Assembly: GCA_036646055.1 (NCBI GenBank)
Contig: JAVXMY010000002.1
Span: 248,001 to 312,000 of the forward strand
Direction of reading: 5' to 3'
DNA length: 64,000 bases
From: JAVWMQ01 sp036646055
GTDB lineage: Bacteria > Bacillota > Clostridia > Peptostreptococcales > Anaerovoracaceae
Shown here: in pieces, positions 41,077-49,093 of the stretch
Layout of the letters: every line of letters begins with the position of its first letter
Numbering within the stretch: the stretch's first letter is position 1
Notes under the pieces: model-generated
What the model was told of the DNA's origin: nothing
The model's database searches: none
Seen by the model: the letters and a program-made list of their open reading frames with translations, nothing else
Position numbers and translations under genes: made by a program

Positions 41077-42759
41077 CTACTGAACCTGGTTAATTATCCT
41101 TGTAATACTCTCCTCCAAAGCATCAATCTGCTTTGTAGCCTTTGCCATATTATCGCCCTTAGCAAAAAGATAAACCTTTAAAAGGGGCTCTGTCCCCGAT
41201 GGTCTAACAATAATTTTTCGTCCTTCCCCTAGGTTGTACTCCAAAATATTAGACACTGGCAAAACTCCCTCATTGCTGTTTCCTTCTTTGCTGTAGCTTT
41301 TTTGTTCTCTGTAATCTAAGATGTTTAAAACATCTGTATTGAAAATTGTTTCTGGAATGTTATGTCTAAAACTTTCCATTATTTTTTCTCGTCTTTCCTT
41401 ACCATCAATTCCCTCAAAGGTAAAGTTCAAAACTCTCTCATTATAGTATCCATACTTCTGATATATTTCTTCAAGTGCTTGATCTATTGATCTGCCTTGA
41501 CTTTTGTGGTATCCAGCCATTTGACAAATAAGCATTGCAGTACTAACCCCATCCTTATCTCTCATATGTCTAAACCCTAAATATCCATTTCCTTCTTCAA
41601 AGCCAAATATAAATCTGTCTTTTAGGGTTTCCATTTTTTCGCCTATATATTTAAATCCAATCAAAGTCTGTTCAACTTTAACTCCATAGGTCTTAGCAAT
41701 TTGATCAAACAAAGGTGTAGACACAATACTTCTGACTCCAACCTTAGCCTTAGAGCCAAGTTTAGTTGCCTTAGCAATTTGGCTGCATATATATTCAAAA
41801 AGCAGCACTCCAACCTGATTGCCCTTAAGTACTCGGTCCTGTAGTGCCATTCCTATTCTGTCGCAATCTGGATCAGTGGCAATCATGAAATCGGCACCGG
41901 ATGCCTCCATTAATTTCTGCCCAAGACTGTAGACTTCCGGTTTTTCTGGATTTGGCTTTGGGCAGTAAGGGAAGTTGCCATCCGGCCCTTCCTGCTCAGG
42001 TACCACCTTCACATTCATAACACCAATCTGTCTCAAATTTTCTAGTACTGGCTTTAATCCAGTACCATTTAGTGGTGTATAAACCACCTTAAGCTTATTA
42101 ACCCCAACATTACCATAAGAAGAATCTATATTCTCCTTAATAAAATCGGCAACAACATTTTTTGCAACTAACTCAATATTTGCCTGAGCAGTTTCAGGGT
42201 CTGCCTTCTTAGGTCCGTTAAATATTTCAACCTTATTTATTTCCGCCAATATTTCCTTGGCCTGTCCCGTAACTATCTGTCCACCAAAGTCATTATAAAC
42301 TTTGTAACCGTTGTATTCTCTCCCATTATGACTTGCAGTTATCATTATAGCAACTGCACACTTAAGCTTCCTTACCCCATAACTCAAAATAGAAACTGGA
42401 GTTGGTTCCTCAAATATATATGTCTTAATTTGGTTTGCCGCCAAAACTTGAGCTGTTGCCCTGGCAAATTTCTCCGAATTATTCCTAGTATCAAAACTAA
42501 TTAACACTGGTTTTCGGTTCTTATGGCCATTTAAATAATTAGCAAGGCCTTGAGTAACCTTTTCAATTATAGGTAGGTTCATCCTATTGGTGCCTGCCCC
42601 CATAATTCCTCTAAGTCCTGAAGTACCAAAAGCTAGATCCTCAAGAAAAGCCTCCTTGATAAGATCTTCATCTCCATACATATAATTTATTTCTCTAGAC
42701 AAATCTTCCGGCAAGTTGTCTTGCTGTCTCCACAGCTTATATTTTTCATAATAATTCAT
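41077..42759 (-). CDS. Phosphoglucomutase/phosphomannomutase family enzyme
   Basis: With the ATG at 42759 (MNYYEKYKLWRQQDNLPEDL, GGGGGAA upstream) the enzyme has 560 residues. Alpha-D-phosphohexomutase motifs are intact: LAFGTSGLRGIMGAGTNRMN, the catalytic serine in TASHNGREYNGYKVY, the metal loop IATDPDCDRIG, the sugar loop GFEEGNGYLG and the phosphate loop VRPSGTEPLLKVYL. It interconverts hexose 1- and 6-phosphates. Long form, as in many Firmicutes phosphoglucomutases. Upstream in-frame codons to 42807 have no ribosome site. Confidence 0.93.
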   Translation of the reverse strand: MNYYEKYKLWRQQDNLPEDLSREINYMYGDEDLIKEAFLEDLAFGTSGLRGIMGAGTNRMNLPIIEKVTQGLANYLNGHKNRKPVLISFDTRNNSEKFARATAQVLAANQIKTYIFEEPTPVSILSYGVRKLKCAVAIMITASHNGREYNGYKVYNDFGGQIVTGQAKEILAEINKVEIFNGPKKADPETAQANIELVAKNVVADFIKENIDSSYGNVGVNKLKVVYTPLNGTGLKPVLENLRQIGVMNVKVVPEQEGPDGNFPYCPKPNPEKPEVYSLGQKLMEASGADFMIATDPDCDRIGMALQDRVLKGNQVGVLLFEYICSQIAKATKLGSKAKVGVRSIVSTPLFDQIAKTYGVKVEQTLIGFKYIGEKMETLKDRFIFGFEEGNGYLGFRHMRDKDGVSTAMLICQMAGYHKSQGRSIDQALEEIYQKYGYYNERVLNFTFEGIDGKERREKIMESFRHNIPETIFNTDVLNILDYREQKSYSKEGNSNEGVLPVSNILEYNLGEGRKIIVRPSGTEPLLKVYLFAKGDNMAKATKQIDALEESITRIINQVQ

Positions 42760-42889
42760 TATATGTTCCCCCACACTCAGTGGCTCCCTTTGGCCGATAA
42801 CCGCCATACTTCAATCTAATATTTTACCACATTTCTATACAAATGTTAATAGAAGTTGTTGTTTTTTGTACTTTATGGCTACTATTCGT

Positions 42890-42921
42890 GTGACAGTTTT
42901 TATACATGTAAGTGACAGTTT
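42890..42921 (+). promoter_or_regulatory. Direct repeat upstream of htrA, candidate response-regulator site
   Basis: GTGACAGTTT occurs at 42890-42899 and again at 42912-42921. The copies are 22 bp apart, two helical turns, and end about 30 bp before a TATAAT (42950-42955). This suits a dimeric activator bound on one face of DNA upstream of a poor -35. Confidence 0.5.
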
Positions 42922-43007
42922 ATAAAGGTTAAAATCCCAATATTTGTTGTATAATTATATTAAACTTATCCAAAACAAATTTAGATATATATAGTAGGAG
43001 GCAAGTT

Positions 43008-44228
43008 ATGAGTAACTTTAATTTTAATGATAATGATCCAAATAACCTAAGCGGTAATGGAGCCGGAGACCAAGGTGGCGGATCTAATAAGGGCTTTGGA
43101 TACGATCCTAATTTTGAATTCATTCCCAAGAATGAGCAGAAAAAAAAGCAAAAAAAAGATAAAAAATCTCTTTCCCTTGGTGGTATCATTGCAATCATAG
43201 TAATTGCAGCATTGGTTTCAGGTGCAACAGCCTTTGGAGTAATGTTTATTGGCTTTGATAATGGCAATACTAATAAGACCAGCGTTAGCAAAAACGGATA
43301 CAAGCTAGAAGAAGCAACAGGTAGCAAACTAACAGTTGCTGAAATTGTAGAAAAAAACAAGAAGGCCGTTGTTGAAATCAAAACAGAAAGTGTCCAGCAG
43401 GACCCATGGCTTAGACAGTATGTAACTCAAGGTGCAGGTTCTGGAGTAATAATAACAGAAGATGGCTACATAGTTACAAATAGACACGTAATCGATGGCG
43501 CATCTAAAATATATGTAACACTTTCAAACGACAAGAAATATGAAGCCCAACTAATTGGAGTTTCAGACACAACAGATATTGCGGTAATTAAAATAAAAGG
43601 GTCAAAACTTACAACTGCAACATACGGTAACAGTGACCAAGTTAATGTTGGCGATATGTCTGTTGTAATTGGTAACCCTCTTGGAGAACTTGGAGGAACA
43701 GTTACAGCTGGAATCGTAAGTGCCCTAGATAGAGAAATCACACTAGATAAGCAGACACTAAATCTACTTCAAACAGATGCTGCCGTAAACCCTGGTAACT
43801 CAGGTGGTGGAATGTTCAATGGCGATGGACAACTAATTGGTATTATCGTTGCCAAGTCTGGAGGAGAGTCAGTAGAAAGTTTAGGTTTTGCTATTCCAAT
43901 TAATGATGCTGCTGAAGTAGCACAAAAAATCATTAAGACTGGTAAGGATCAGTCCAAAGCCAAGGCAGGAACGGCTTATTCAGGTATTCAGTATGCCTCA
44001 GGTAACGACGGTGGGATTTATGTTCAAAGTTTAATGGAAGACAACGCTAAGAAATCTGGATTAAAAGAAGGTGACCAAGTTCTTTCAATAGACGGCACAA
44101 CAATTACTGATTTTGATTCTATTTCAAAAGTAATTTTAACCCACAAACCAGGTGATAAAATCAAATATATAGTTTCAAGAAACGGTGCAACTAAGCAATT
44201 TAAATTAACACTAATTCAGCACCCTTAA
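43008..44228 (+). CDS. htrA: HtrA-type (DegP/S1C) serine protease
   Basis: 406 residues. A cytoplasmic N-terminal tail (1-56, Asn/Gly-rich then Lys-rich), one membrane helix (about 57-82) and an extracytoplasmic trypsin domain with His160 (TNRHVIDG), Asp190 (TDIAVI) and Ser265 (NPGNSGGGMF; the family usually reads GNSGGP). A PDZ domain follows (about 315-400; GGIYVQSL, GLKEGDQVLSIDGTTI). It degrades or refolds damaged proteins at the outer face of the membrane. AGGAGGCAAGTT precedes the ATG. Direct repeats upstream point to stress control. Confidence 0.94.
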   Translation: MSNFNFNDNDPNNLSGNGAGDQGGGSNKGFGYDPNFEFIPKNEQKKKQKKDKKSLSLGGIIAIIVIAALVSGATAFGVMFIGFDNGNTNKTSVSKNGYKLEEATGSKLTVAEIVEKNKKAVVEIKTESVQQDPWLRQYVTQGAGSGVIITEDGYIVTNRHVIDGASKIYVTLSNDKKYEAQLIGVSDTTDIAVIKIKGSKLTTATYGNSDQVNVGDMSVVIGNPLGELGGTVTAGIVSALDREITLDKQTLNLLQTDAAVNPGNSGGGMFNGDGQLIGIIVAKSGGESVESLGFAIPINDAAEVAQKIIKTGKDQSKAKAGTAYSGIQYASGNDGGIYVQSLMEDNAKKSGLKEGDQVLSIDGTTITDFDSISKVILTHKPGDKIKYIVSRNGATKQFKLTLIQHP

Positions 44229-44281
44229 ATATGTCTGTCTCTTAATAAATTAAGTGATAAATAATAAATAATAAACTAACA

Positions 44282-44313
44282 AAACTCCTCTAAGCTTTGG
44301 CTTAGGGGAGTTT
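44282..44313. terminator. Bidirectional intrinsic terminator
   Basis: A 14-bp stem (44282-44295 with 44300-44313, one G-T pair) between the convergent htrA and ispE genes. Confidence 0.85.
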
Positions 44314-44343
44314 CAATTTACATATGTATTAAGAGGTAATCCT

Positions 44344-45306
44344 CTAAACCATAGTTCGTGTAATATAAGTTTCCTTATTTATCTTTTTTAGTTCATTATA
44401 AACTGCATCCATTTCACTAGCACGCTTATGGCTTCTACCATAATCAGCTTTTTTGACGGCAAAAACAGTAGGCCCACTACCGCTCATTAGCACAAATGAA
44501 CCTGGCCACTTTTCTTCAAGCTTTTCCTTAGTCTTTTTTACATCTTCATAGGCCTTAAGCGTATATTCCTCCAAAACATTAGCGCTGCATTGAGCTAATT
44601 TACCTAGGTTACCTAGCTTAATTGCCTCAATTAGTCCCTTGGTATCCGGTCTTTTTTTCAATGCCCCAATGTTTAGATTACTGTAAACTTCCTTAGTAGA
44701 AACACCATGAGCAGGCTTGGAGAGAATCACGTCTAAAGCTATAGATGGTATAGGTTCAAGAGTTGTGCCACTTCCAGTTGCCAGTGCTGCACAGGTTGCC
44801 AGTGGATCACTTAAGAATTCCTGCCCCAAAGATTTATTAGTTTTGGCCTGACCCATAATGCAAAAAGGCACGTCGGAGCCTAGTTCTCCGCCGATTTCCA
44901 ATAGTTCTTTTAGGGAAAAATCTCCTCCCCACAGTTTATTTAGCCCAAGAAGTACTGCTGCTCCGTTGCCGCTTCCTCCTGCTAAACCAGCTGCTACTGG
45001 AATATTTTTTTTAATATCAATACGAACAGAACCCTTTGGGTAACTTCCTGTTTTGTTGTGTATCCTTTCATATAAAACTACTGCTGCCTTGTATGCCAAA
45101 TTTTTTTCGTCAGTAGGAAGAAAAAATTTGTTGGTTTTTAATTTAATATTAAAGTCTTCACCTGGTTCAATTCTTATTAAAATATCATCGTGAAGTTGGA
45201 TTTGATGCATAACCATTTCCACCTTGTGATATCCTGTTGGCTCCTTGCCAAGAACATCTATGGATAAGTTTATTTTTCCATAAGATTTTAATCTAATGCT
45301 TTTCAT
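44344..45306 (-). CDS. ispE: 4-diphosphocytidyl-2-C-methyl-D-erythritol kinase
   Basis: 320 residues; a GHMP kinase of the non-mevalonate isoprenoid pathway, phosphorylating CDP-methylerythritol with ATP. SYGKINLSIDVLGK (near residues 8-21) and PVAAGLAGGSGNGAAVLLGLNKL (the ATP loop, about 101-123), GSDVPFCI with the catalytic Asp, and VLMSGSGPTVFAV are all present. No other MEP gene is in the window. AAGGAGACTGGTGTGTT precedes the ATG. Confidence 0.95.
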   Translation of the reverse strand: MKSIRLKSYGKINLSIDVLGKEPTGYHKVEMVMHQIQLHDDILIRIEPGEDFNIKLKTNKFFLPTDEKNLAYKAAVVLYERIHNKTGSYPKGSVRIDIKKNIPVAAGLAGGSGNGAAVLLGLNKLWGGDFSLKELLEIGGELGSDVPFCIMGQAKTNKSLGQEFLSDPLATCAALATGSGTTLEPIPSIALDVILSKPAHGVSTKEVYSNLNIGALKKRPDTKGLIEAIKLGNLGKLAQCSANVLEEYTLKAYEDVKKTKEKLEEKWPGSFVLMSGSGPTVFAVKKADYGRSHKRASEMDAVYNELKKINKETYITRTMV

Positions 45307-45346
45307 AACACACCAGTCTCCTTTCTGTGTCCATTATATCAAAATA

Positions 45347-45366
45347 GGGGCAGCCATTGCTACCCC
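45347..45366 (-). terminator. Hairpin after the Ig-like gene
   Basis: GGGGTAGC and GCTGCCCC pair on the minus strand (one mismatch) and are followed by TATTTTGAT. It lies just downstream of the Ig-like gene and just before the likely -10 (TATAAT) of ispE. Confidence 0.55.
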
Positions 45367-45381
45367 TTGATTTTTTAATTA

Positions 45382-46227
45382 TTATCTATGTTTCTTTGGA
45401 TTTTGGCTTTTCTTTTTTTGAGGATTTTTTCTTGCCTCTCTTGCCGCCGCTTTTGCTGCTGCCTTAGCTTCAGCTTCAGCCTTTCTTCCAGTTATATATG
45501 TACTTCCTGCTGCTGAAATCGGTCTAGGTCCCTTAACTCTAAAGTTATCCGTTGAAATTTCAACTTTATTTTCTTCAGCCTGCTGCTTCTTCTTAGCTAT
45601 TTTAGCCTGTCTTTTCTTTTCTTCTGCAATTACAGTTTCAAGAGATTTGCCAGTTTCCTTAGCAACCTTATATGGGTTGAATTTTTCTTCATGTGTTGGA
45701 GCAGCATTTTCTGCAGCCTTCTTTTTGGTTTGCTTAACTGATGCAAATACCATACCTACAACCATTACACCCATCATTCCCATGGAAATTTTCATACTAT
45801 CTGAAGGGTTTAAAGTTTCAAATGAAGTTTTAATTTCTTTACCAATTGGTTCGTCATTGGCAGAAACAAAAGATTGATCAATTGTTAATGTGTACTTTGT
45901 TGTTGGCTTAATTACAAGATTCTTCTTACTTGTATCTGCCAAAATTAGTGCTACCTTCTTATCGCTTGGGTTAAAAATTACAACTGTTGGAACTTCCTTA
46001 CCCTTGTTATCTACAAGTTTACAAGCTTTGGCATTATTCTTCTCATTGTCTTTGTTATATACTTCTTCATTGAAGAAAACTTTTACACCAAGGTTTTCTA
46101 GTGGAATTCCCTTTTCACCTTCTGTTGGTGAAATCTTATCAACTCCAAAACTTCCTGCTAAGGCAACTGGTGCTAAGCTAATTACCATAATTACTGTAAG
46201 GCAAATAATTGCACTTATTCTTTTCAT
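45382..46227 (-). CDS. Membrane protein with extracytoplasmic Ig-like (SbsA/Big_5) domain and basic tail
   Basis: 281 residues. A signal-like N-terminus (1-24, IICLTVIMVISLAPVALAG), an Ig-like domain (about 27-148; VDKISPTEGEKGIPLENLGVKVFFNEEV, KPTTKYTLTIDQSFVSANDEPIG, SFETLNP), a single membrane helix (about 155-175), then a cytoplasmic-type tail of about 105 residues rich in Lys, Ala, Glu and Arg (KAAENAAPTHEEKFNPY...ARKNPQKKKSQNPKKHR). The tail is highly basic at its end. The topology, Ig domain out and basic tail in, is inferred. Function unknown. GGAGGAGTTTTAA precedes the ATG. Confidence 0.8.
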   Translation of the reverse strand: MKRISAIICLTVIMVISLAPVALAGSFGVDKISPTEGEKGIPLENLGVKVFFNEEVYNKDNEKNNAKACKLVDNKGKEVPTVVIFNPSDKKVALILADTSKKNLVIKPTTKYTLTIDQSFVSANDEPIGKEIKTSFETLNPSDSMKISMGMMGVMVVGMVFASVKQTKKKAAENAAPTHEEKFNPYKVAKETGKSLETVIAEEKKRQAKIAKKKQQAEENKVEISTDNFRVKGPRPISAAGSTYITGRKAEAEAKAAAKAAAREARKNPQKKKSQNPKKHR

Positions 46228-46250
46228 TTAAAACTCCTCCGATTTTCTTA

Positions 46251-46700
46251 TTATTTTGCTAAACGTAGTTTGTGAAAAAACTCCTTTAAAATTGCGCTGC
46301 ATTGTTCTTCGTAAACTTTGCTTTCAATTTCAACATAATGGTTTAACTTTTCCTGCTGTAAAACATTTAGCACAGACCCGCAAGCCCCCGATTTAGGGTC
46401 CATTGCGCCTATATATAGTTTATTAATTCTTGTTAAAACTATTGCCCCTGCACACATACTGCAAGGTTCAAGGGTAACATACATTTGGCAGTCCTTTAAT
46501 CGAAATCCATCTGTATTTTTTAAAGCTTGCTCAATGGCAACCATTTCTGCATGCTTTGTAGGGTCCTTTAATGTCTCTGTTAAGTTATGACCTCTACCAA
46601 TTATTTTGTCATCCTTTACAATAACCGCACCAATTGGTACTTCACCGACTTGATCGGCTTTTTTTGCTTCTTTTAAAGCCTCTAACATATACTTTTTCAT
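46251..46700 (-). CDS. tadA: tRNA-specific adenosine deaminase
   Basis: 149 residues; a zinc deaminase that converts A34 to inosine in tRNA. The zinc site is HAEMVAIEQA (His, with catalytic Glu) and LEPCSMCAGAIVLTRI (two Cys), with IGAMDPKSGACGSVLNV after it. AAGGTAT precedes the ATG. Lies directly after the Ig-like gene in reading order (23 nt upstream of it). Confidence 0.95.
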   Translation of the reverse strand: MKKYMLEALKEAKKADQVGEVPIGAVIVKDDKIIGRGHNLTETLKDPTKHAEMVAIEQALKNTDGFRLKDCQMYVTLEPCSMCAGAIVLTRINKLYIGAMDPKSGACGSVLNVLQQEKLNHYVEIESKVYEEQCSAILKEFFHKLRLAK

Positions 46701-46787
46701 ATACCTTTGAATATTATCATAGTTTCATTGTTTTTTCAACAAAAAAATTAATTCTTTACTCTTGTTTTGTCTAGATTATGCTTTTTC

Positions 46788-46816
46788 TTGATTTTATTAC
46801 TTTTATCTAGTAAAAT
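46788..46816 (+). promoter_or_regulatory. Promoter of the CvpA gene
   Basis: TTGATT (46788-46793) and TAAAAT (46811-46816) are 17 bp apart, about 35 nt before the start codon. Confidence 0.7.
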
Positions 46817-46851
46817 ATTAGGGTATTAAAAATTACACGAAAGGAATTTTT

Positions 46852-47433
46852 ATGATAATAGACGGAATAATACTAGCCCTAATGATTTTATCTGGCATTT
46901 ACGGACTTCGCAAAGGGTTTATGTTTACCTTTGTACACACAGCTGGTTGGATTATGTCTCTTATTTTGGCCTTTATCGGAACACCTTATGCTAAGGAATT
47001 TATCACAGAAAATACCAATTGGTATGATAAATTTATTCCTGCAATTCCTGTTCCAGATGGGGTTCCAAAAATAATTAGCGATATAACCCTTCAGGTTACA
47101 AGCAACTTTATATTTACTGTTGTGGTATACCTTGTTCTTTTTCTCGCAATTAAGCTTGTTTTGACAATTTTCTTGAAATTTATTAGCAATGCTTATCGAG
47201 GTGGGTTCATCGGCTTTTTTGATGGATTCTTTGGATTATCTATAGGATTAGTTAGAGGAATAATTTTAGTATTTTTCTTCTTAACAGCAATGATTCCTGT
47301 AGCAGAAATATTTGCTCCAGATATTATTCCAAGTATTTTGGCAAATTTAGATTCATCTTATGCTGCCAAAACCCTTTACGACAACAACTATATCTTGCTT
47401 TTACTACAGAATTTCTTCGCAGAAGTTTTGTAG
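46852..47433 (+). CDS. CvpA family membrane protein
   Basis: 193 residues with about four membrane helices; IIDGIILALMILSGIYGLRKGFMFTFVHTAGWIMSLILAF and the middle GFIGFFDGFFGLSIGLVRGIILVF are typical of the colicin V production protein family. The role is unclear; members support envelope processes. GAAAGGAATTTTT precedes the ATG. Monocistronic with its own promoter and terminator. Confidence 0.88.
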   Translation: MIIDGIILALMILSGIYGLRKGFMFTFVHTAGWIMSLILAFIGTPYAKEFITENTNWYDKFIPAIPVPDGVPKIISDITLQVTSNFIFTVVVYLVLFLAIKLVLTIFLKFISNAYRGGFIGFFDGFFGLSIGLVRGIILVFFFLTAMIPVAEIFAPDIIPSILANLDSSYAAKTLYDNNYILLLLQNFFAEVL

Positions 47434-47457
47434 CAACATAGATTATATAACAAAAAC

Positions 47458-47499
47458 AAACCGCCCATCTTCTAGATAAACTGGAATGAGCGGTTTTTT
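47458..47499. terminator. Bidirectional intrinsic terminator
   Basis: AAACCGCCCAT and ATGAGCGGTTT pair with one mismatch (47458-47468 with 47486-47496), followed by T-run. Between convergent cvpA and srtB. Confidence 0.8.
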
Positions 47500-47506
47500 C
47501 TATACA

Positions 47507-48232
47507 TTATTTCACTTCTTTCGCTACTATAAAATAGCGGCCCGCCTTGTCTTCGGCGTGGTAGGAACAGGTTGACAGGGTTATTAGCTTGGTTTTTGGC
47601 GTAATACCATCTAGTTTAGCGAAGTCCGCCGTATCCTGGATTCCTTTCAGATAGTTGGCGTGTTCCTGGTCATTGGTTATTTTGGGGAATTTGTAGTACT
47701 TAAACTCATTTGGTGCAGATTTAAGGGTTTCTTCCTTACCTCCAGCCACAACCTGATACTTTGCCTTGCCTTTTTTGGTTTCAAAAGTCACATCCTTATG
47801 CTCCTGCCAATATTTTTCGTCCTCGTATTTAACTAGACTATGAAACATTGTTCCGTTTTTCATGTTATGACCGTAAATCAAAAGGTTTCTCGACTTACCA
47901 ATAACCGTACTAATATCCATGAAAATCGAACCTGATAGGGAGTATTCCTTATTAAAATTTTTGCGAAGGTAGTATTCGTTGTCGCTCATGTTCTGCATAA
48001 CTGGATAATCGATTTTAGTTCCGTCAATTTTGATCCATCCAACTGTATCGGGATTTTTTTTCATCAAAGAAGCAAGTGATTCCCTTTTATCTTCAGTTTG
48101 CCTAATTTGTTTAAAGGCATCCTCTTCCTTCATTCCTGTCAAATAGTAATCTACCAACTTGTATGCTGAAAAAAGAAAAACTCCTATTAATATTATTAAT
48201 ATAATTCTTTTAAATATTTTCATATATCTCAT
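47507..48232 (-). CDS. srtB: Class B sortase
   Basis: 241 residues; one N-terminal membrane helix (about 8-27) and an extracytoplasmic transpeptidase domain. Catalytic elements: LLIYGHNMKNGTMFH (His near 130), TLSTCSYHAEDKAGRYF (Cys near 222 and Arg near 233). Class B sortases attach surface proteins such as heme-uptake factors or cross-link pilus-like proteins to peptidoglycan through NPQTN-like signals. No substrate with a sorting signal is seen in the window. The start codon is at 48232 with the main Shine-Dalgarno separated from it by a hairpin; an internal ATG at 48223 is an alternative. Confidence 0.93.
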   Translation of the reverse strand: MRYMKIFKRIILIILIGVFLFSAYKLVDYYLTGMKEEDAFKQIRQTEDKRESLASLMKKNPDTVGWIKIDGTKIDYPVMQNMSDNEYYLRKNFNKEYSLSGSIFMDISTVIGKSRNLLIYGHNMKNGTMFHSLVKYEDEKYWQEHKDVTFETKKGKAKYQVVAGGKEETLKSAPNEFKYYKFPKITNDQEHANYLKGIQDTADFAKLDGITPKTKLITLSTCSYHAEDKAGRYFIVAKEVK

Positions 48233-48235
48233 CGT

Positions 48236-48294
48236 CGCAGCCTTGATAATTCTGGTCTACCTAGACCTGTGGCCTTAGTTGCTGCGCCCTCCTT
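48236..48294 (-). promoter_or_regulatory. Shine-Dalgarno separated from the srtB start by a hairpin
   Basis: On the minus strand AAGGAGGG (48287-48294) is followed by CGCAGC (48281-48286), a 39-nt loop containing a GGTCT/AGACC hairpin, and GCTGCG (48236-48241), then ACG and the ATG. If the outer stem forms, the ribosome site stands about 4 nt from the start codon; if it does not, they are 54 nt apart. Confidence 0.5.
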
Positions 48295-48302
48295 ACCTAA
48301 TA

Positions 48303-48330
48303 ATTTTACCACACCTTGGTGCCATGTAAA
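48303..48330 (-). promoter_or_regulatory. Promoter of srtB
   Basis: On the minus strand TTTACA (48325-48330), 16 bp, TAAAAT (48303-48308) with an extended TGG. Transcription would begin close to the AAGGAGG. Confidence 0.6.
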
Positions 48331-48363
48331 CATTAAGTTTTGAATATGAAGAAGAACTTAGTT

Positions 48364-48394
48364 TTGTTAACCTATTTATTTTTTTGGTTGACAA
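48364..48394 (+). promoter_or_regulatory. BirA-type biotin operator upstream of bioY
   Basis: TTGTTAAC (48364-48371), 15 bp, GTTGACAA (48387-48394), one mismatch from a perfect palindrome, matches the BirA operator of Firmicutes. Its right arm overlaps the -35 TTGACA (48388-48393). Confidence 0.8.
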
Positions 48395-48417
48395 CCACCC
48401 TTATAATGGCTTATACT
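48388..48417 (+). promoter_or_regulatory. bioY promoter
   Basis: TTGACA (48388-48393), 18 bp, TATACT (48412-48417), overlapping the BirA operator, so biotin-loaded BirA would block it. Confidence 0.72.
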
Positions 48418-48472
48418 TTCCTTTAGAAGAAAGATCGTTATATCAAATGTGAATAAGAAAGAGAGTTTCTAA

Positions 48473-49042
48473 ATGAAGACAAACAAGACATTTCAATTAA
48501 CTATGGCCGCAATGTTTTCAGCTTTAATTGCAGTGGGTTCTTGGATTTCAATTCCATTACCCTTTACTCCTGTTCCAGTAAATTTAGCTACACTTTTCGT
48601 GTTTCTAACTGGTGCAATTCTAGGAGCTAAATGGTCTATTGGAGCTGTAGGTGTTTATCTAGCACTTGGAGCCGTTGGCGCACCTGTTTTCAGTGGTTTT
48701 AGCAGCGGTGTTGGTATTTTAGTTGGCCCAACTGGTGGCTATTTAGTTGGATATTTGGTAGGTGCAATTGTTATTGGCCTTCTTACATCTAAACTGGCTA
48801 ATCCCAACTTAGCATCTTCAGGTACACTAAAGTTCTTAGCATATATTATCTCTTTCCTTGTTGGATTAACAGTTATCTACACACTTGGGACTATATGGTT
48901 TATTCATGTAACTGGTCAAACAGTAGTTGCCGCAATTATGGCTTGCATTGTACCATTCCTAATTGGTGATGTTATTAAAATTCTAGGAGCAACTCTTTTA
49001 GCAATGAGACTAAAACCCTTTGTAGATAAACATTTAGCCTAA
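48473..49042 (+). CDS. bioY: Biotin transporter BioY
   Basis: 189 residues with about six membrane helices. Family marks: PLPFTPVPVNLATLFVFLTGAILG, GVYLALGAVGAPVFSGFSSGVGILVGPTGGYLVGYLVGA, typical of the substrate-binding S-component of ECF biotin transporters. No EcfAT genes are in the window, so it works alone or with remote energising subunits. Behind a BirA operator. AAGAAAGAGAGTTTCTAA precedes the ATG. Confidence 0.95.
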   Translation: MKTNKTFQLTMAAMFSALIAVGSWISIPLPFTPVPVNLATLFVFLTGAILGAKWSIGAVGVYLALGAVGAPVFSGFSSGVGILVGPTGGYLVGYLVGAIVIGLLTSKLANPNLASSGTLKFLAYIISFLVGLTVIYTLGTIWFIHVTGQTVVAAIMACIVPFLIGDVIKILGATLLAMRLKPFVDKHLA

Positions 49043-49050
49043 ATAATTAC

Positions 49051-49086
49051 AAAAGAGACTAACCAATTGGTTAGTCTCTTTTTTTG
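49051..49086 (+). terminator. Intrinsic terminator of bioY
   Basis: A perfect 32-bp palindrome (49051-49082) built on GAGACTAACCAATTGGTTAG is followed by T-run. It may also end the convergent NSS transporter gene. Confidence 0.9.
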
Positions 49087-49093
49087 CTCTATC

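Noticed and set aside
42929..43381. Minus-strand reading frame of 150 codons opposite the start of htrA
   Set aside because: It lies entirely antisense to the well-supported htrA N-terminal region, has repetitive hydrophobic/proline composition caused by the opposite strand and has no ribosome site.
48384..48407. TATAAT at 48402-48407 as the bioY -10
   Set aside because: Only 8 bp from the TTGACA -35; TATACT at 48412 gives 18 bp.
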